Assembly (NCBI RefSeq): GCF_002127325.2
Contig: NC_035437.2
Span: forward strand, 172,177,378-172,241,377
Direction of reading: 5' to 3'
Length of the DNA: 64,000 nt
Source: Helianthus annuus
Lineage: Eukaryota; Streptophyta; Magnoliopsida; Asterales; Asteraceae
Position numbers and translations under genes: made by a program. Every line of letters starts with the position of its first letter. Within the stretch, counting starts at the first letter, position 1. A model generated the notes under the pieces. That model had not been told where the DNA came from. It was given only the letters and a program-made list of their open reading frames with translations, and made no database searches. Below, one piece after another: positions 1 through 12,300 of the stretch.

Positions 1-1
1 C

Positions 2-3000
2 TCGGATGCTTTGTATAATGTATACTATAATATCAAGACTTCCAAAGAATTATGGGAGTCCTTGGAGAAAAAGTACAAAACGGAGGATGCGGGAACAAAG
101 AAATTTGTTGTCGCCCGTTTCTTGGACTTCAAAATGGTTGATAACAAGCCGGTTATGAATCAAGTCCAGGAGTTGCAAATTATACTAAATGACATCCATG
201 CCGAGGGAATGATACTTAGCGAGACATTTCAAGTGGCAGCCATGATTGAGAAATTACCTCCTGCTTGGTTGGATTTTAAGAATTATCTTAAACACAAGCG
301 GAAGGAAATGTCGGTGGAGGACCTTGTTCTTCGTCTTCGTATAGAAGAGGAGAATAGGATCGCCCTAAAAAACAGCCTTGTGCAGCCTAGTGCTAGTGCA
401 AACGTGGTTGAGCATGGGCAATCCTCTAAAGGCACAAAGGGCAAGGGGAAAAAGGACAAAGGGAAAGGGAAAGCAAAGGCTAGCAACCTTGGACCGAAGA
501 AAGGGGTTGTGAAAAAGAAACCTCAAACGTTCCAAGGGACTTGTTACAACTGTGACGAGCCGGGGCATCGGGCTAACCAATGCAAGAAACCAAAGCGTGA
601 GCGTGCGCACATGGTGGATGAAGACGGAATGCCTTTGGTGGCAATGATTTCCGACAAAAGCGCAATGATGGATGAGGTCAATACTGTGACCAACACTCCA
701 AAAGGATGGTGGGTTGATACGGGCGCGACCCGTCACGTTTGTGCAGACAAAAGTCTCTTTACCACCTTCAAGGCGCTTTCTGGAGAAGAGAAGCTGTATA
801 TGGGAAATGCAGCCACCGCTGACATCATGGGTGAAGGAACGGTAATCTTGAAGTGGACTTCGGGGAAGGAGCTCACTTTAAGCAACGTGTTGTATGTCCC
901 AGACCTGCGAAAGAATCTAGTCTCGGGATGGTTGCTTAACAAGTTTGGTTTTCGTTTAGCTTTTGAGAGCGATCAATTTGTACTAACTAAACGAGGAACG
1001 TATGTAGGCAAGGGCTATGCCCAAAATGGAATGTTCAAATTGAATGTAATGGCTGTCAAGAACATGAATAAAATTGCTACTACTTCTACTTATATGCTCG
1101 AGTTTTCTGAATCGAATAAATGGCATGGTAGATTAGGTCACGTAAATTTTAATTCAATACGCCGTTTAATCAATTTAAAATGTATACCAACATTCCGTAT
1201 TGATTCACACTATAAATGTGAAACATGCGTTGAATCCAAACTTACAAGAACATCATCAAAATCGGTTGAACGAATAACCGAACCCCTTGATTTAATTCAC
1301 ACTGATATTTGTGATTTAAAAGCGGTACCCACAACAGGTGGAAATAAGTACTTCATCACGTTTATTGACGATAGTACTAAATATTGCTATGTATATTTAC
1401 TAAAAAGTAAATATGAAGCAATAAGTAAATTTATCTTGTATAAAAATGAAGTTGAGAATCAACTTCAAAAGAAGATAAAAGCTTTGCGAAGCGATCGAGG
1501 AGGCGAATATGTTGCACCTTTTGCCGAGTTATGCGCAAAAAGTGGCATTATACATGAGTGTACACCTCCTTACTCTCCACAATCAAATGGCGTGGCGGAA
1601 CGAAAGAACCGCACATTGAAAGAAATGATGAACGCCATGTTGATAAGTTCTGGGGTGAGCCACGAACTGTGGGGGGAAGCCATTCTCTCGGCTAATTATC
1701 TTTTGAACAGGATACCACTCAAAAAGAGAGACGAAACTCCATATGAGTTATGGAAAAGGAAGAAACCTTCATACAAATACTTGAAAGTGTGGGGGTGCCT
1801 AGCAAAGGTGACTGTACCACCGCCTAAGGCTCTTAGGATAGGACCCAAAACTGTTGATTGCATATTTATTGGGTATGCACATCAAAGTAGTGCACATCGC
1901 TTTCTTGTACATGAGTCCAAGAATCCTGATGTACACGTAAACACTATTATGGAGGTGAATTCTAACGTTGTGTCTTACTTTGAAAATGTGTTTCCTTTGA
2001 GAAGACAAACACATGCAACGTCATCAACACCCAATTTTGAAGTAGGTGAAAGTTCATCTACACCAGTTGATGAGGTGGTTCATGATAAGACACATGAACA
2101 ACCTGAGGTTGAAGAAACCGATCGTAGGCGAAGTAAAAGGCCAAGGGTTGAAAAATCCTTCGGTCCAGACTTCGTTAGCTATATGGTTGAGGGCGAGCCC
2201 AATACATATCGCGAAGCGGTCTCCTCTTCAGAAGGACCTCAATGGAAAGAAGCAATAAGAAATGAAATAGATTCTATATTGCAAAATCATACTTGGGAGT
2301 TAGTAGATCTTCCACCTGGTTGCAAACCACTTGGATATCGTTGGATATTCAAAAGGAAGATGAAAACTGATGGAAGTATTGATAAGTACAAGGCTAGGTT
2401 GGTGATTAAAGGATTTAGACAAAAGGAAGGTCTAGATTACTTTGATACCTACTCGCCTGTGACGCGCATAACCTCGATTAGATTGGTTCTTGCTATAGCG
2501 GCTTTAAGAAATTTGGAAGTTCACCAAATGGACGTTAAAACCGCATTTCTAAATGGCGATTTAGAAGAAGAAATTTACATGGAGCAACCTGAAGGTTTCT
2601 CCGCCCCAGGTCAAGAGGGTAAAGTATGTAAACTCGTCAAGTCTTTGTATGGCTTGAAGCAAGCACCAAAACAATGGCACCAAAAGTTTGATCATGTCAT
2701 GATTGACAATGGTTTCAAAATAAATGAGTGCGACAAATGTGTTTATTTCAAAGACACAAATGAAGGTTATGTCATCTTATGCCTTTATGTAGACGATATG
2801 CTTATCATTGGGAGTAATGATAAAATTATCAAAGCTACTAAAAGCATGTTGAAAGCGAGATTTGACATGAAAGACATGGGTTTAGCGGATGTGATTCTTG
2901 GAGTAAAGATCATAAGAACCCAAGAAGGTCTTGTGTTAAGTCAATCTCACTATGTGGATAAAATTCTTGAAAAATTCAACTCGGGAGATACGAGTGTCGC

Positions 3001-3757
3001 TCGAACTCCAGTTGATACCTCCCAACATCTCAAGAAGAATAAAGGAGATGGAGTTGCTCAGTTAGAGTATTCAAGAATTATAGGCAGTCTAATGTATCTA
3101 ATGACATGTACTAGACCCGACTTGGCTTACGCGGTGAGTAGGCTAAGTAGATACACCAGCAATCCGTGCGTGGATCATTGGAAGGCTATCACGAGGGTGC
3201 TTAGATACATACGATACACAAGAGACTATGGACTGCATTATACCCGACAACCAGCAGTGATCGAAGGATACACTGATGCAAACTGGATATCGGATAATAA
3301 AGATTCCAAATCAACAAGTGGTTACGTGTTTACACTTGGAGGAGCTGCTATTGCTTGGAAGTCTTCTAAGCAAACGGTCATAGCGAGATCCACAATGGAA
3401 TCTGAATTTATCGCCTTGGATAAGTCAGGCGAGGAGGCGGAATGGCTACGTCAATTCGTGGAAGATATTCCAAGATGGCCAAAGCCTTTGCCAGCCATAT
3501 GTGTACATTGTGATAGCCAATCAGCGATTGGTAGAGCTCAAAGCTTGATGTACAATGGCAGATCAAGGCATATGCGACGTAGACATAACACGATACGACA
3601 ACTACTCTCAACGGGTGTTATCACAATTGATTATGTGAGATCAGCGGATAACATTGCGGACCCGTTTACAAAAGGCTTAAGCAGAGAGTTAGTAGAAACG
3701 TCGTCAAGAGGAATGGGACTAAAGCCCGTGGTAAATGGGAATATGAGGGAAACCTAA
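2..3757 (+). CDS. Copia Gag-Pol polyprotein (5' partial)
   Basis: The frame is open from the window edge, so the true start lies upstream; the first visible codon of the long run (position 11) is TTG. Numbering residues from there: a Gag region, a CCHC zinc knuckle ([14 protein letters not shown], about residue 178), an aspartic protease with DTGA (about 235), an integrase zinc motif (from about 371) followed by the catalytic core with DRGGEY, a reverse transcriptase with YVDD (about 926), and an RNase H near the C terminus (TDANW, then ESEF). The end ADPFTKGL is typical of copia polyproteins. No stop or frameshift is visible. The product would form virus-like particles, copy the RNA and integrate the DNA. 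Copia is certain; the lineage within copia is not resolved. Confidence 0.95.
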   Translation, partial: SDALYNVYYNIKTSKELWESLEKKYKTEDAGTKKFVVARFLDFKMVDNKPVMNQVQELQIILNDIHAEGMILSETFQVAAMIEKLPPAWLDFKNYLKHKRKEMSVEDLVLRLRIEEENRIALKNSLVQPSASANVVEHGQSSKGTKGKGKKDKGKGKAKASNLGPKKGVVKKKPQTFQGTCYNCDEPGHRANQCKKPKRERAHMVDEDGMPLVAMISDKSAMMDEVNTVTNTPKGWWVDTGATRHVCADKSLFTTFKALSGEEKLYMGNAATADIMGEGTVILKWTSGKELTLSNVLYVPDLRKNLVSGWLLNKFGFRLAFESDQFVLTKRGTYVGKGYAQNGMFKLNVMAVKNMNKIATTSTYMLEFSESNKWHGRLGHVNFNSIRRLINLKCIPTFRIDSHYKCETCVESKLTRTSSKSVERITEPLDLIHTDICDLKAVPTTGGNKYFITFIDDSTKYCYVYLLKSKYEAISKFILYKNEVENQLQKKIKALRSDRGGEYVAPFAELCAKSGIIHECTPPYSPQSNGVAERKNRTLKEMMNAMLISSGVSHELWGEAILSANYLLNRIPLKKRDETPYELWKRKKPSYKYLKVWGCLAKVTVPPPKALRIGPKTVDCIFIGYAHQSSAHRFLVHESKNPDVHVNTIMEVNSNVVSYFENVFPLRRQTHATSSTPNFEVGESSSTPVDEVVHDKTHEQPEVEETDRRRSKRPRVEKSFGPDFVSYMVEGEPNTYREAVSSSEGPQWKEAIRNEIDSILQNHTWELVDLPPGCKPLGYRWIFKRKMKTDGSIDKYKARLVIKGFRQKEGLDYFDTYSPVTRITSIRLVLAIAALRNLEVHQMDVKTAFLNGDLEEEIYMEQPEGFSAPGQEGKVCKLVKSLYGLKQAPKQWHQKFDHVMIDNGFKINECDKCVYFKDTNEGYVILCLYVDDMLIIGSNDKIIKATKSMLKARFDMKDMGLADVILGVKIIRTQEGLVLSQSHYVDKILEKFNSGDTSVARTPVDTSQHLKKNKGDGVAQLEYSRIIGSLMYLMTCTRPDLAYAVSRLSRYTSNPCVDHWKAITRVLRYIRYTRDYGLHYTRQPAVIEGYTDANWISDNKDSKSTSGYVFTLGGAAIAWKSSKQTVIARSTMESEFIALDKSGEEAEWLRQFVEDIPRWPKPLPAICVHCDSQSAIGRAQSLMYNGRSRHMRRRHNTIRQLLSTGVITIDYVRSADNIADPFTKGLSRELVETSSRGMGLKPVVNGNMRET

Positions 3758-4354
3758 CTTAGTTGACTGGAGATCCCAAGATCTAAGTTCAATAGGACAA
3801 CTTAATCATATTACCAAAACGGAGTCACTGTGGGGGAGTACCCCAAACTAAATAAAAGGGAGTTACATATACTTCCTAGTCCATTCCAATCAGTGACATG
3901 AAGTGAGGTTAAGCATATTAAGGTTAATGATTTCGGGAAATCAAATAACCATGATGCTTTTAATGATTCAAGGGAATCACCTATGTTAGAGAGAAGTGGG
4001 GTCGCTTCAAATGGATTTGTGGGGTGCGCAAATCCTAGAGCTCTCGCAGAACCAGGCCAGTGTTCCAGGACCATAATAGGACACGACAATGAGGAGTTGG
4101 CCAAACCAGGGAGAGTATTGTGTGAAGTGTATTGTCGTTTACACAAATGGGGGTATGTTCAAGGACATCGCGTCTACACACCGCTAGTAAGCTAAGTGCG
4201 CTTCACAAAAGAAGGTTCAAAGGCTTCAACCTACCTATCTTGCAATACTCAACTGTCGAAGTTTATCTTTGAAAAGTGTAAGGAAAAGATCCATTTCCAT
4301 ACATGTGGGGGATTGTTGGAAATTTGATGAAAATAGCATTTTTCATGTGGGGGA
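3758..4354 (+). other. Copia 3' untranslated region with duplicated polypurine tract
   Basis: No coding potential. The tract GTGGGGGATTGTTGG occurs twice, with TGTTGG at 4314 and 4355, and the 41 bases between them repeat the LTR start (both copies contain GAAAATAGCATTTTTCA). Either TGTTGG could be the true LTR start; I use the second. Confidence 0.7.
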
Positions 4355-4840
4355 TTGTTGGAAAAATAGGTGAAAATAGCATTTTTCACAAATATAGGAA
4401 AATGATTTTTTCCTATTTTGGACTAGAAATAAATATAATAAAATGAGCGGGTTTTATGTATTTATTTGTGGGTTTGTGTTCTATGTTGGAAGAGCTTCGC
4501 AACGAACTAAACCACGTCCAAAACCGAGCTAAGATGAATGAGATATCGATGCTCAAAGTTGGGTGTTTGGAACATTCAATGTTGAAACTAAAGGGAAAAG
4601 TAGCACCTTGTCCCACATAGGAGGAGGGATGGAACTTAAATGGGTATTTAAGGTGGAACTCTCCATCCTTATTGTTTCATGGAAGCACTCACTAGTGTCA
4701 TCGCGAAGGGTGCGGAGCACCCTAACTCGCACTCGCACTCGCACACACTCGCGCGCGCGCGCGTGGCGTGGGCGATGAGGCGCAATGTGGCGCTTTGATG
4801 GCGCACTTTGCACTTCGCACGCTCGCATCGCCGCGAGCCG

Positions 4841-5317
4841 CTTGAGAGCCGCCTTTGTATTTTTGACCGCGCGCGCGTGGTGAAGCACAAGGGTTGCAAG
4901 GACCAAGTGGTAGGTGATGCGGCGCATGACGTGGCAGTCATGCGCATGCGCGCGCGGGTACACGAGGCGCGCGGTTGGGAGCATGGTGCATGGGTCCTAC
5001 TGTGCCGTGTGCGGCGCACCAGAGTGAGCCAATACGGCGCGACTGTGTGGCGCGCATGTATAGACTCACAGGTGACGTGCTTGAGAGCCGCCTTTGTATT
5101 TTTGACCGCGCGCGCGTGGTGAAGCACAAGGGTTGCAAGGACCAAGTGGTAGGTGATGCGGCGCATGACGTGGCAGTCATGCGCATGCGCGCGCGGGTAC
5201 ACGAGGCGCGCGGTTGGGAGCATGGTGCATGGGTCCTACTGTGCCGTGTGCGGCGCACCAGAGTGAGCCAATACGGCGCGACTGTGTGGCGCGCATGTAT
5301 AGACTCACAGGTGACGT
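4841..5317 (+). repeat. Tandem duplication (2 x 239 bp) inside the copia LTR
   Basis: Two near-identical copies start with CTTGAGAGCCGCC at 4841 and 5080 and end at GACGTG. Both contain GACCGCGCGCGCGTGG. No coding role; open frames here are artefacts of high GC. Confidence 0.9.
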
Positions 5318-5329
5318 GGCGCACGCCGC

Positions 5330-5500
5330 ACCGCCGCATGGACGGACTTGAGCTGCACCGCCGCATGGACGGACTTGAGCTGCACCGCCGCACCGCCGCA
5401 CGGCGCACGGCAGTGAGCCAAGAGGCCGCACGCCGCATGGCAGTGAGTCAAGAGGCCGCACGCCGCACGGCAGTGAGCCAAGAGGCCGCACGCCGCATGG
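5330..5500 (+). repeat. Short GC-rich tandem repeats in the copia LTR
   Basis: Two arrays follow each other: about 24-bp units with CGCATGGACGGACTTGAG (two copies), then about 33-bp units with GGCAGTGAGCCAAGAGG (three copies). Confidence 0.85.
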
Positions 5501-5688
5501 GGCACCGCGCATGGGCGCGCGCGCGCGCAGAAGCTTCCAGCATTGAATGACAGGGCAGTTTCAGTCCAGCTTCGTAACTGACGAGTTAATAGGCTTTGAC
5601 TGAGAATTAAATGACGTATTAAATTGCATTGAAGACGTTTAATGCAATTTAAACCTCTCATTTAATTCATTTTGACTGTTTCAACCTA

Positions 5689-5710
5689 GGAGCTGTATAT
5701 ATACAGCTCC
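5689..5710. promoter_or_regulatory. Palindromic TATA region of the copia LTR
   Basis: A perfect 22-bp palindrome: GGAGCTGTATA followed by its reverse complement, centred on TATATATA. It is the best TATA box in the LTR and lies about 350 bp before the LTR end, leaving room for R and U5. Confidence 0.6.
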
Positions 5711-6061
5711 ATACCCACTTCAGAATGACACCAGCAACACAACAGCAATCTAAACTTTCTCTCCAGAATTTTCTTGCAGCTTTCAAGGTAACCTTCGGGT
5801 TGTAGGCGAACTCCGGCAGTACTACTGCTCCGGCTGTTGTACCCTGGGAAACAAAACGAGTACTCTTCTTGGGAGACTCGGAATTTGTTTTAAGGGAAGC
5901 GTGTTGAACACGTGACTCAGCCACTCTGCTTCTACTCCTTTCTTGTACTTTGGTTTATTTCAGTTGTATTCGTACTAGTATTTTAGCTTTCTTATTTCTG
6001 TATTGTAATCATATTAATAAAATTTGTTTTATTTTATTTAATTACGCGAACGGTTCCTACA

Positions 6062-6449
6062 GTTTGTTTGATGGAATGAATTTCTTTCTCGGCTGCCTAA
6101 AAAGAAATCCATACAGACGACACATGGTATTGTCATTATGCGGTTTTATCATATACGAACGTCTTTTGTTACTGCCACGTGGAAAGTAACAACATCTCAT
6201 CCACCGACTTTGCCATTATCCATGGGTCCACATCCTAATCATCGCCACGTCATCTTTCTGCATCATAATAATATCCAAATCGATAGTACCCTTTAATTTC
6301 CCCCAATTTCGTTCGTGCCCTAATTCAAAATAAACACGCACCTCTTATATATATATCCCTCCCTCCCTATAAATAAATAAATAAATAAATTCAATGTATC
6401 CGTTAAAAGTTAAAATCAAGAAATTACCCCGAATCTTCTTCCTCACAAG
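6062..6449 (+). promoter_or_regulatory. UKL promoter and non-coding first exon
   Basis: This lies between the copia LTR and the UKL gene. A perfect palindromic G-box CCACGTGG is at 6175-6182 and a second ACGT element, CCACGTCA, at 6245-6252. TATA-like tracts lie at 6344-6356 and 6367-6380. A non-coding exon probably ends with CTCACAAG at 6449, followed by a GT donor; the matching acceptor is GATGCAG at 7406. The transcription start, roughly 6380-6410, is inferred. G-boxes bind bZIP and bHLH factors in plants. Confidence 0.55.
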
Positions 6450-7406
6450 GTCTGTTTACTTCTCCTTTTTGCAATGTCTTCATTTTACTTATTTCTAACT
6501 TCATCTCACTAATTCTTGTTCATTTGCTCCGGGTTAAGTCAGAGGTTTTTCTCGGTTGTGGGTTTACACGGCGCAGAGGTGAATTTCTGACACGACCCGA
6601 AAAACACAACATAGGGTTTAAGTTTAGTATAAGTGGGTTCCGGTCAGTTTCAGATTGAACTCGCGAATCCATTTAGCTAAACGTGTTGGGTTCGGGTCAA
6701 CCCGCAACCCGTTTAACCTATTTATATTATATTATATTTTTTTACAATATGTTTTATATTGTAAATTAAGTTGGGTGTGTATTTTATGACATAATTTTAA
6801 TATAAACAGTGTTTTATGTTATAAATTAAGTTTGGTGTGTATTTTATGACATAATTATAACATAAAAAGAGAAACTTGACATAAAATTTTATAATTTGAA
6901 TGTAATTATATTTTATTATATACAGTTGTGTTTTTTAGTAAATTTTAATTCTAATATATTTATTTGCAGAAAAAAATTTAAAAATTTAAAAATTCCAGGT
7001 TGGACGGGTCGTGTTCGGGTGAACCAGCCAATATTAGGGTCTGGTTTTAATATATTGATTTCAGAAAATAATTAAAAAATAAAACATTTCGAGTTGGGCG
7101 GGTCGTGTTTGGTGAACCCGCCAATATTCGGGTCGGGTTCAGGTTCATATGTACGACATATTTCGGGTTCGTCTAAAATTTTCAGGTTCGGGTCGGGTTA
7201 AACCACCCGCCAATCCGCAAACACGACCCGTTTAGCACCCCTAAATCGGGGGCGGGTGGGCCAGGCCACGTTCTTTTCTTCGGGCGGAGGGGTGAACCAT
7301 TTGCCGGGTGATCCGGGTGTCTCGGGTCTTTGCTGTTCAAAAAAAATGATGTTGTTAATATACCTTAGGAGTAGGGTGAATTTGATGATTTGGTTTTGTG
7401 ATGCAG
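6450..7406 (+). other. Probable 5'UTR intron of UKL (957 bp)
   Basis: It runs from AAG|GTCTGT to ATGCAG|AAGG, 14 bases before the start codon. Most of it is the repeat at 6574-7242. A long leader intron is common in plant housekeeping genes. The exact donor is inferred. Confidence 0.5.
6574..7242. mobile_element. hAT-like MITE rich in GGGTCGGG motifs, in the UKL leader intron
   Basis: Ends are CAGAGGTG on the left and TAGCACCCCT on the right, an imperfect inverted pair. The interior repeats ACCCG / CGGGTCG on both strands. I see no clean target duplication, so the left limit is uncertain. Confidence 0.4.
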
Positions 7407-7419
7407 AAGGTCATTGTGA

Positions 7420-9294
7420 ATGGGATCGAATTCAATTAAGGATTTAACTGAAGCATCCTCAGGGGTACACTTCTCTGGTTTGCACGGAAATATCGAGACA
7501 CGAAATACACAGATTGAGCAGGAATCGGGTTTAATGGCGGGAAAAACGCATAAGCAGCCGTTCGTTATTGGTATGTGTCGCAGGATAGAACACATAGATA
7601 TTGTAACTTATAACTTTTGTTATTTAAAAGAATAATAATAGTAAAAAGATACTCAAAGCATAGTTGTCAATAGCAATCGTAGCGATCGCTATAGCGTGCT
7701 ACGTAGAGTATAGGTATAGTGTCGCTATTCGGGTTGCGGCGATGGATAACGAGAATAGCACCACTTTACTTTTTTTGTTTTTTTTTTAATATAAATAGCA
7801 ATTAAATATAGCTATAAAATAGCTGGATTTTAGGTTTTTGTTAAAGTTACATGCATAGCTGTTAAAAGCCATCGCCTCTTGCGCCTAGGCCTAATCTCCT
7901 AGCGAGGCGAGGCAATTGCGCTTTAATTCTCCAGGTGATGGTTCATTCGCAGATTCCGGCGAGATTCCTAGATTCTTGAGAGTTTTCGGCCAAATTCTCT
8001 AAATTCTGGCAAGATTCTAGCTGGATTTCTACTTTTATCTAACGAAACTACTTTTCTACACTAATAAACTAGCATTTTATAACTTTTGGTACTAAATAGA
8101 CGATATTAAGAGGGTGTTAAATGTTGTATAATAGCTTTAGTTTATTTTTATTTAAAGAATAGTATTAATTTTCTAGAGGAAGGTTAACGTACATCACGTG
8201 CGACAGGTAATTTCGCACGTTCATTTTAAAATCACGCACGTTATAACTCAAAAATCCAAAATCACGCATGTTGAAACACAATAATCACGCATATTGAAAA
8301 CATTAATCACGCATGTTATCGAACAAATCACGCACGTTGTTGTACGTGAAGTACGTTAAGCCGTAATGTACGATATACTTTTTCTTAATTATCTATTAAA
8401 TATTTTAAGTGTTTTTTGTTGTACACTTTTTTTTCCTTAGGCCCGCGCTTTTTTTTGCGCCTTGCGCCTAGGCCCCAGGCGAGGCCTATGCGCCTAACGC
8501 CTTTAATAACTATGGATACATGTAAAATAGCATATATATATGCCAGGGTAATTTTGATATAATATACATATAATTTTTAATTTTTTTTCTAGTGTATCCG
8601 TTATTTATAAAATAGCCGCCTGCTATTTATCGCTATTCGCTATGTAGCATATAAAGTACCATATCACTATTTGTCGCTATTCGTCATTAACAACTATGAG
8701 TCTCAAAGCCAATTGTAACGTCCAAATTGCATTTTCTGGCGATTCGATAGTTTTCCGAATTTGAAGACGTCGTTTGTTTTATTTTTTAATTTTTTAATTT
8801 GTTTAGTTTTATTCATCGATCAGGTGTTGCTGGAGGTGCATCATCCGGGAAGAAAACAGTAGGTGATATGATCATTGATCAGCTTCACGATCAGCGGGTC
8901 GTACTCGTTAACCAGGTTTGTTTTATTTTTTTAAAGCTTTTAGTTGGTTATTAATTTAATTCTTATATATCTCTCAGTTACTATATTTAAATCACTTCAA
9001 GAAATGAGTATGTAATTCTAGATCATATATTATATCTATGGGTGTTTTGGCAGGACTCATTTTATCGTAGTTTGACTTCTGAAGAACTTTTAAAGGTTCA
9101 TGAGTACAATTTTGATCATCCTGGTGGGTTTTGCTACCTTAATTCATGGATTTGAACCGAACCGTGAAACAAGTAACGGGTCAAGTTATTCTACAAAGGC
9201 TTCTAAAAATAAGAAGTGTAAGAAGGCATTACAGAGTGACAAGTGTCCAAGAACCTAAACCTAAACCTACTACATCACCGCCCAAAACCTAAAC

Positions 9295-9326
<32 letters not shown>

Positions 9327-12300
9327 AAAAAAAAAAAAATCCCCCAAAAACCTAGCTTTTGGACAAAAATGGTTCCCTTAAACCTGACCCGTATCAAATA
9401 TTCACCCTTTTGACCTGTGACCCAACCCACATGACCCGTCCACCCTTGGTTTTAAAATGCGCGCATAATGCGTGATGCGCCCGATGCACTAATGAGAGCG
9501 CATCGCAACAGCTGATGCGATGCGTTTACGTGATGCGAGAATATTGCGCGCATTTCGCATAATGCGCTCATCGCATAATGCGCTCTGATGCACGCAACGT
9601 TGTTTCTTATGCTTTTTTTCCAGATTTTATGAACTGTGTTCGGTTTTTTCCATAATTAACGTCTTAGTATGCTTGATTTGAACCAAAAAAACACAACTCT
9701 TATCTTCTAATTACGTCAGTTGTTTTACTTTAAGTATGTTTATATAAGTTTTATTGTATAAATAATTTTTAACTATTTTTTTTATAAAGAACGCATCACA
9801 TACGTGATGCGCTCGCATCGCGCATCACGCATGACGCATCAGATTTTTGGACTAAACGCATCGGAGCGCATCACGCAATTTAAAACCAAGCGTCCACCTT
9901 TACTCTCACCTACTTTTACAGTATTTTGGCTGTAAATTTTATTCGTCATGCTTCCATGGTTTTTAATTTTATTTTTCAGATGCTTTCGACACTGAAAAGT
10001 TACTATCATCAATGGAGATGTTGAAGCATGGAAAATCAGTTGATATTCCAAAATATGATTTCAAGACGTATAAGAACGGTGCCTCGAGAAGGGTTAGCTC
10101 TCTTAAGTTGCTATTAATCTATTATATATTTTGGACAATTTACAAGTTACCGTCATCTTGGTTTAAAAAAGCGCGCCTTAAGCGCGAAGTGCACCTAGGC
10201 GCAAAGTAGATCGCCTTGTGTGACATAAGGCGCAGGGTGTACAAGAAGCGCAGCTGAGGCGCGCTTTTTAGGGGGAAAATCGACATAAGGCGCAGCTGAG
10301 GCGCGCGCTTTTTGTACATGGGGTGTTTCTATGCTTCTGAGTGTTGTACACCACGCTTTTTATGCTGTACATTTATGTTTTTTTTCATTTTAAAACATAT
10401 ATAAAGCTTAATTATAGCTAAATCATAGGTATTGAATGCTAAACACTTATGGGATATATAAAATAAATTATATAATCACTTTGCGCTTCGCGTACGAAAA
10501 GCTCACCGCTTTTGCGCTTCGCTTTTTAAAAATCGATTTTAGGCCTCATCGCTTTTGTGCGCTTCCCGCTTTTTTAAACCAAGACCGTCATGTATTTTGT
10601 TCGATGCATTGCATTGCATCTGTTCTCACATTATTTAAAATGTGATACGCAATATTTATAATCCGTGTCTTCACTCTTTCTTGGAATATAACCTGAACAA
10701 AACTGGACATCCATTTTTTTTTTTTAATTTTTACCTGTGCTATGTAAACCAGATTAAACGTTTTGGCAGGTGAATCCTTCTGATGTGATAATCTTGGAAG
10801 GAATACTTATTTTTCATGATCCTCGTGTACGCGATATGTTGAATATGAAGATATTTGTCGATACAGGTTCCTTCTACTCATTAAGTCTGGTTTTTCATGC
10901 ACATGTTGTAGTGCGTTTTTAAGTTTTTTTCTTCAGATTTAGCCGGTGTGTGCATCTGTATTTTCTATTTCAAGGTTTTATTTTTATTTTTATTTTTTAT
11001 TTCTATTTTTATAAAATGTGTCCGGTGATAAGTGATGCCTGTCTAAAGTAAGTAGTGTATGGTAATATTGTAAATGACCATTTTACCATCTGTAATAAAA
11101 AATGATTGTTTTTAATGTAAATTTTAATCATCATCGTACTTAGTAAATCCCACCAATAGCAAAGCTAAGGTAGGGTCTGAGGAGGGTAAGATGTAGACAG
11201 CCTTACCTCTACCCCGTAGGAATCAGTGTTGTAAGAATCGCTAGACGCTAGTCGGGCGGTAGGGTACCGACTAGCGATTAATCGGGATTAATAGGGATTA
11301 ATCGGAGCTAAACGGATTGGGATTTTTATATGTACTTTTTAGTTTATGTACACAAACATTTTTATATGTAGTTTTTTAAAGTAGACATGTTTTAACCCCT
11401 CATTGACCCATCTTTTTAAGTAATTTGCGGGAATTTGTAAGATTTTGCCGAAATTTGGCGAGGATCTCGCCAAAATTTGGCCAGAATAGGATCGCCATTG
11501 ACCGCCTAGCGATTAATCGACCAGTAATCGGTGAACCTCCGATTAGTGATTAATCAACGACTAATCAGAGACTAGTCGGGATTTTTATAACCATGGTAGG
11601 AATAGAGAGGCTGCTTCCAGTGAGACCCCCGGCTCGATGGTAGTTTTGCATCAAGCCTTGGACATAAGGCACATTACACTCGGCAATTAAGACAAAGGCC
11701 AATTAGTGCATGCAATCCCTTGTCTTTCGGCTATCAACGCCACCACATGATGCATGATTAACCATCCCCCTCTTTTAACATTATTTACACAAAATTAGTA
11801 AAATAACGTTAAAATTAGTGCACTGTCACTTTTGCCCCCCGAGCGCCCACACATATATACATTATATGTGCATACCGCAAACAGGGCGTAAACTGAACAT
11901 TTGTGAAATATATAAAAACATGTAGGATATAATATTGGAAAGCATAATTAGAATGTGGAGAGAGTATAAACTACATTATTTGCTATTTTGCATATCATAT
12001 TTCATACAAGATATTGATGATAATTAATCCAAAATTAAAGTCCACGAGTTTCCTTCCATTTTGTCTTAATCCAACTGAAGTTCAGATTTTTGACCAATAA
12101 TATCCAGACATTTTCATCGACCCGTTTGCCGAGTTAAACATTAAAGTTTGACCAACTTCAGTCATTAAGATGTTGACCTTAATGCAGATGCTGATGTACG
12201 TCTGGCGAGAAGAATAAGGCGTGATACAACCGAAAAGGGAAGAGAGATCGGTTTGGTGCTTGATCAGGTTAATTGCTTAACCTTTTAACATGTGTTTTTG

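Larger units (their letters stand above)
1..6061 (+). mobile_element. Ty1/copia LTR retrotransposon, 5' part outside the window
   Basis: The element runs from the window edge to the end of its 3' LTR. It has one uninterrupted gag-pol frame, a 3' untranslated stretch, a purine tract (GTGGGGGA) and a long LTR starting TGTTGG and ending CTACA. The domain order protease, integrase, reverse transcriptase, RNase H identifies Ty1/copia. The 5' LTR and left target duplication are not visible, so LTR divergence cannot be read. The open frame suggests a recent copy. It ends about 280 bp upstream of the UKL TATA box, in the same orientation. Confidence 0.93.
4355..6061 (+). repeat. 3' LTR of the copia element
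   Basis: It begins TGTTGGAAAA directly after a polypurine tract and ends TTCCTACA, after which unrelated promoter DNA begins. The middle (about 4700-5530) is strikingly CpG-rich with tandem repeats. A TATA box lies at about 5694 and an AATAAA-type signal at about 6016. The right boundary rests on the CA terminus only, because the partner LTR is outside the window. Confidence 0.75.
7659..8700. mobile_element. hAT-type MITE with GCTATT/AGCGAT motifs, UKL intron 1 (outer)
   Basis: Inverted ends CATAGTTGTCAATAGC and ATTAACAACTATG, flanked by ACTCAAAG on the left and TCTCAAAG on the right (7 of 8 bases match). The interior repeats GCTAT, CGCTATTCG and similar. It is interrupted by a second element at 7854-8514. 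It lies wholly within intron 1 (7571-8823). Confidence 0.75.

Noticed and set aside
4553..5661. Several open frames of 100-190 codons on both strands in the copia LTR
   Set aside because: They come from CpG-rich tandem repeats without TA-rich stops, overlap on both strands and include the duplicated 239-bp unit twice.
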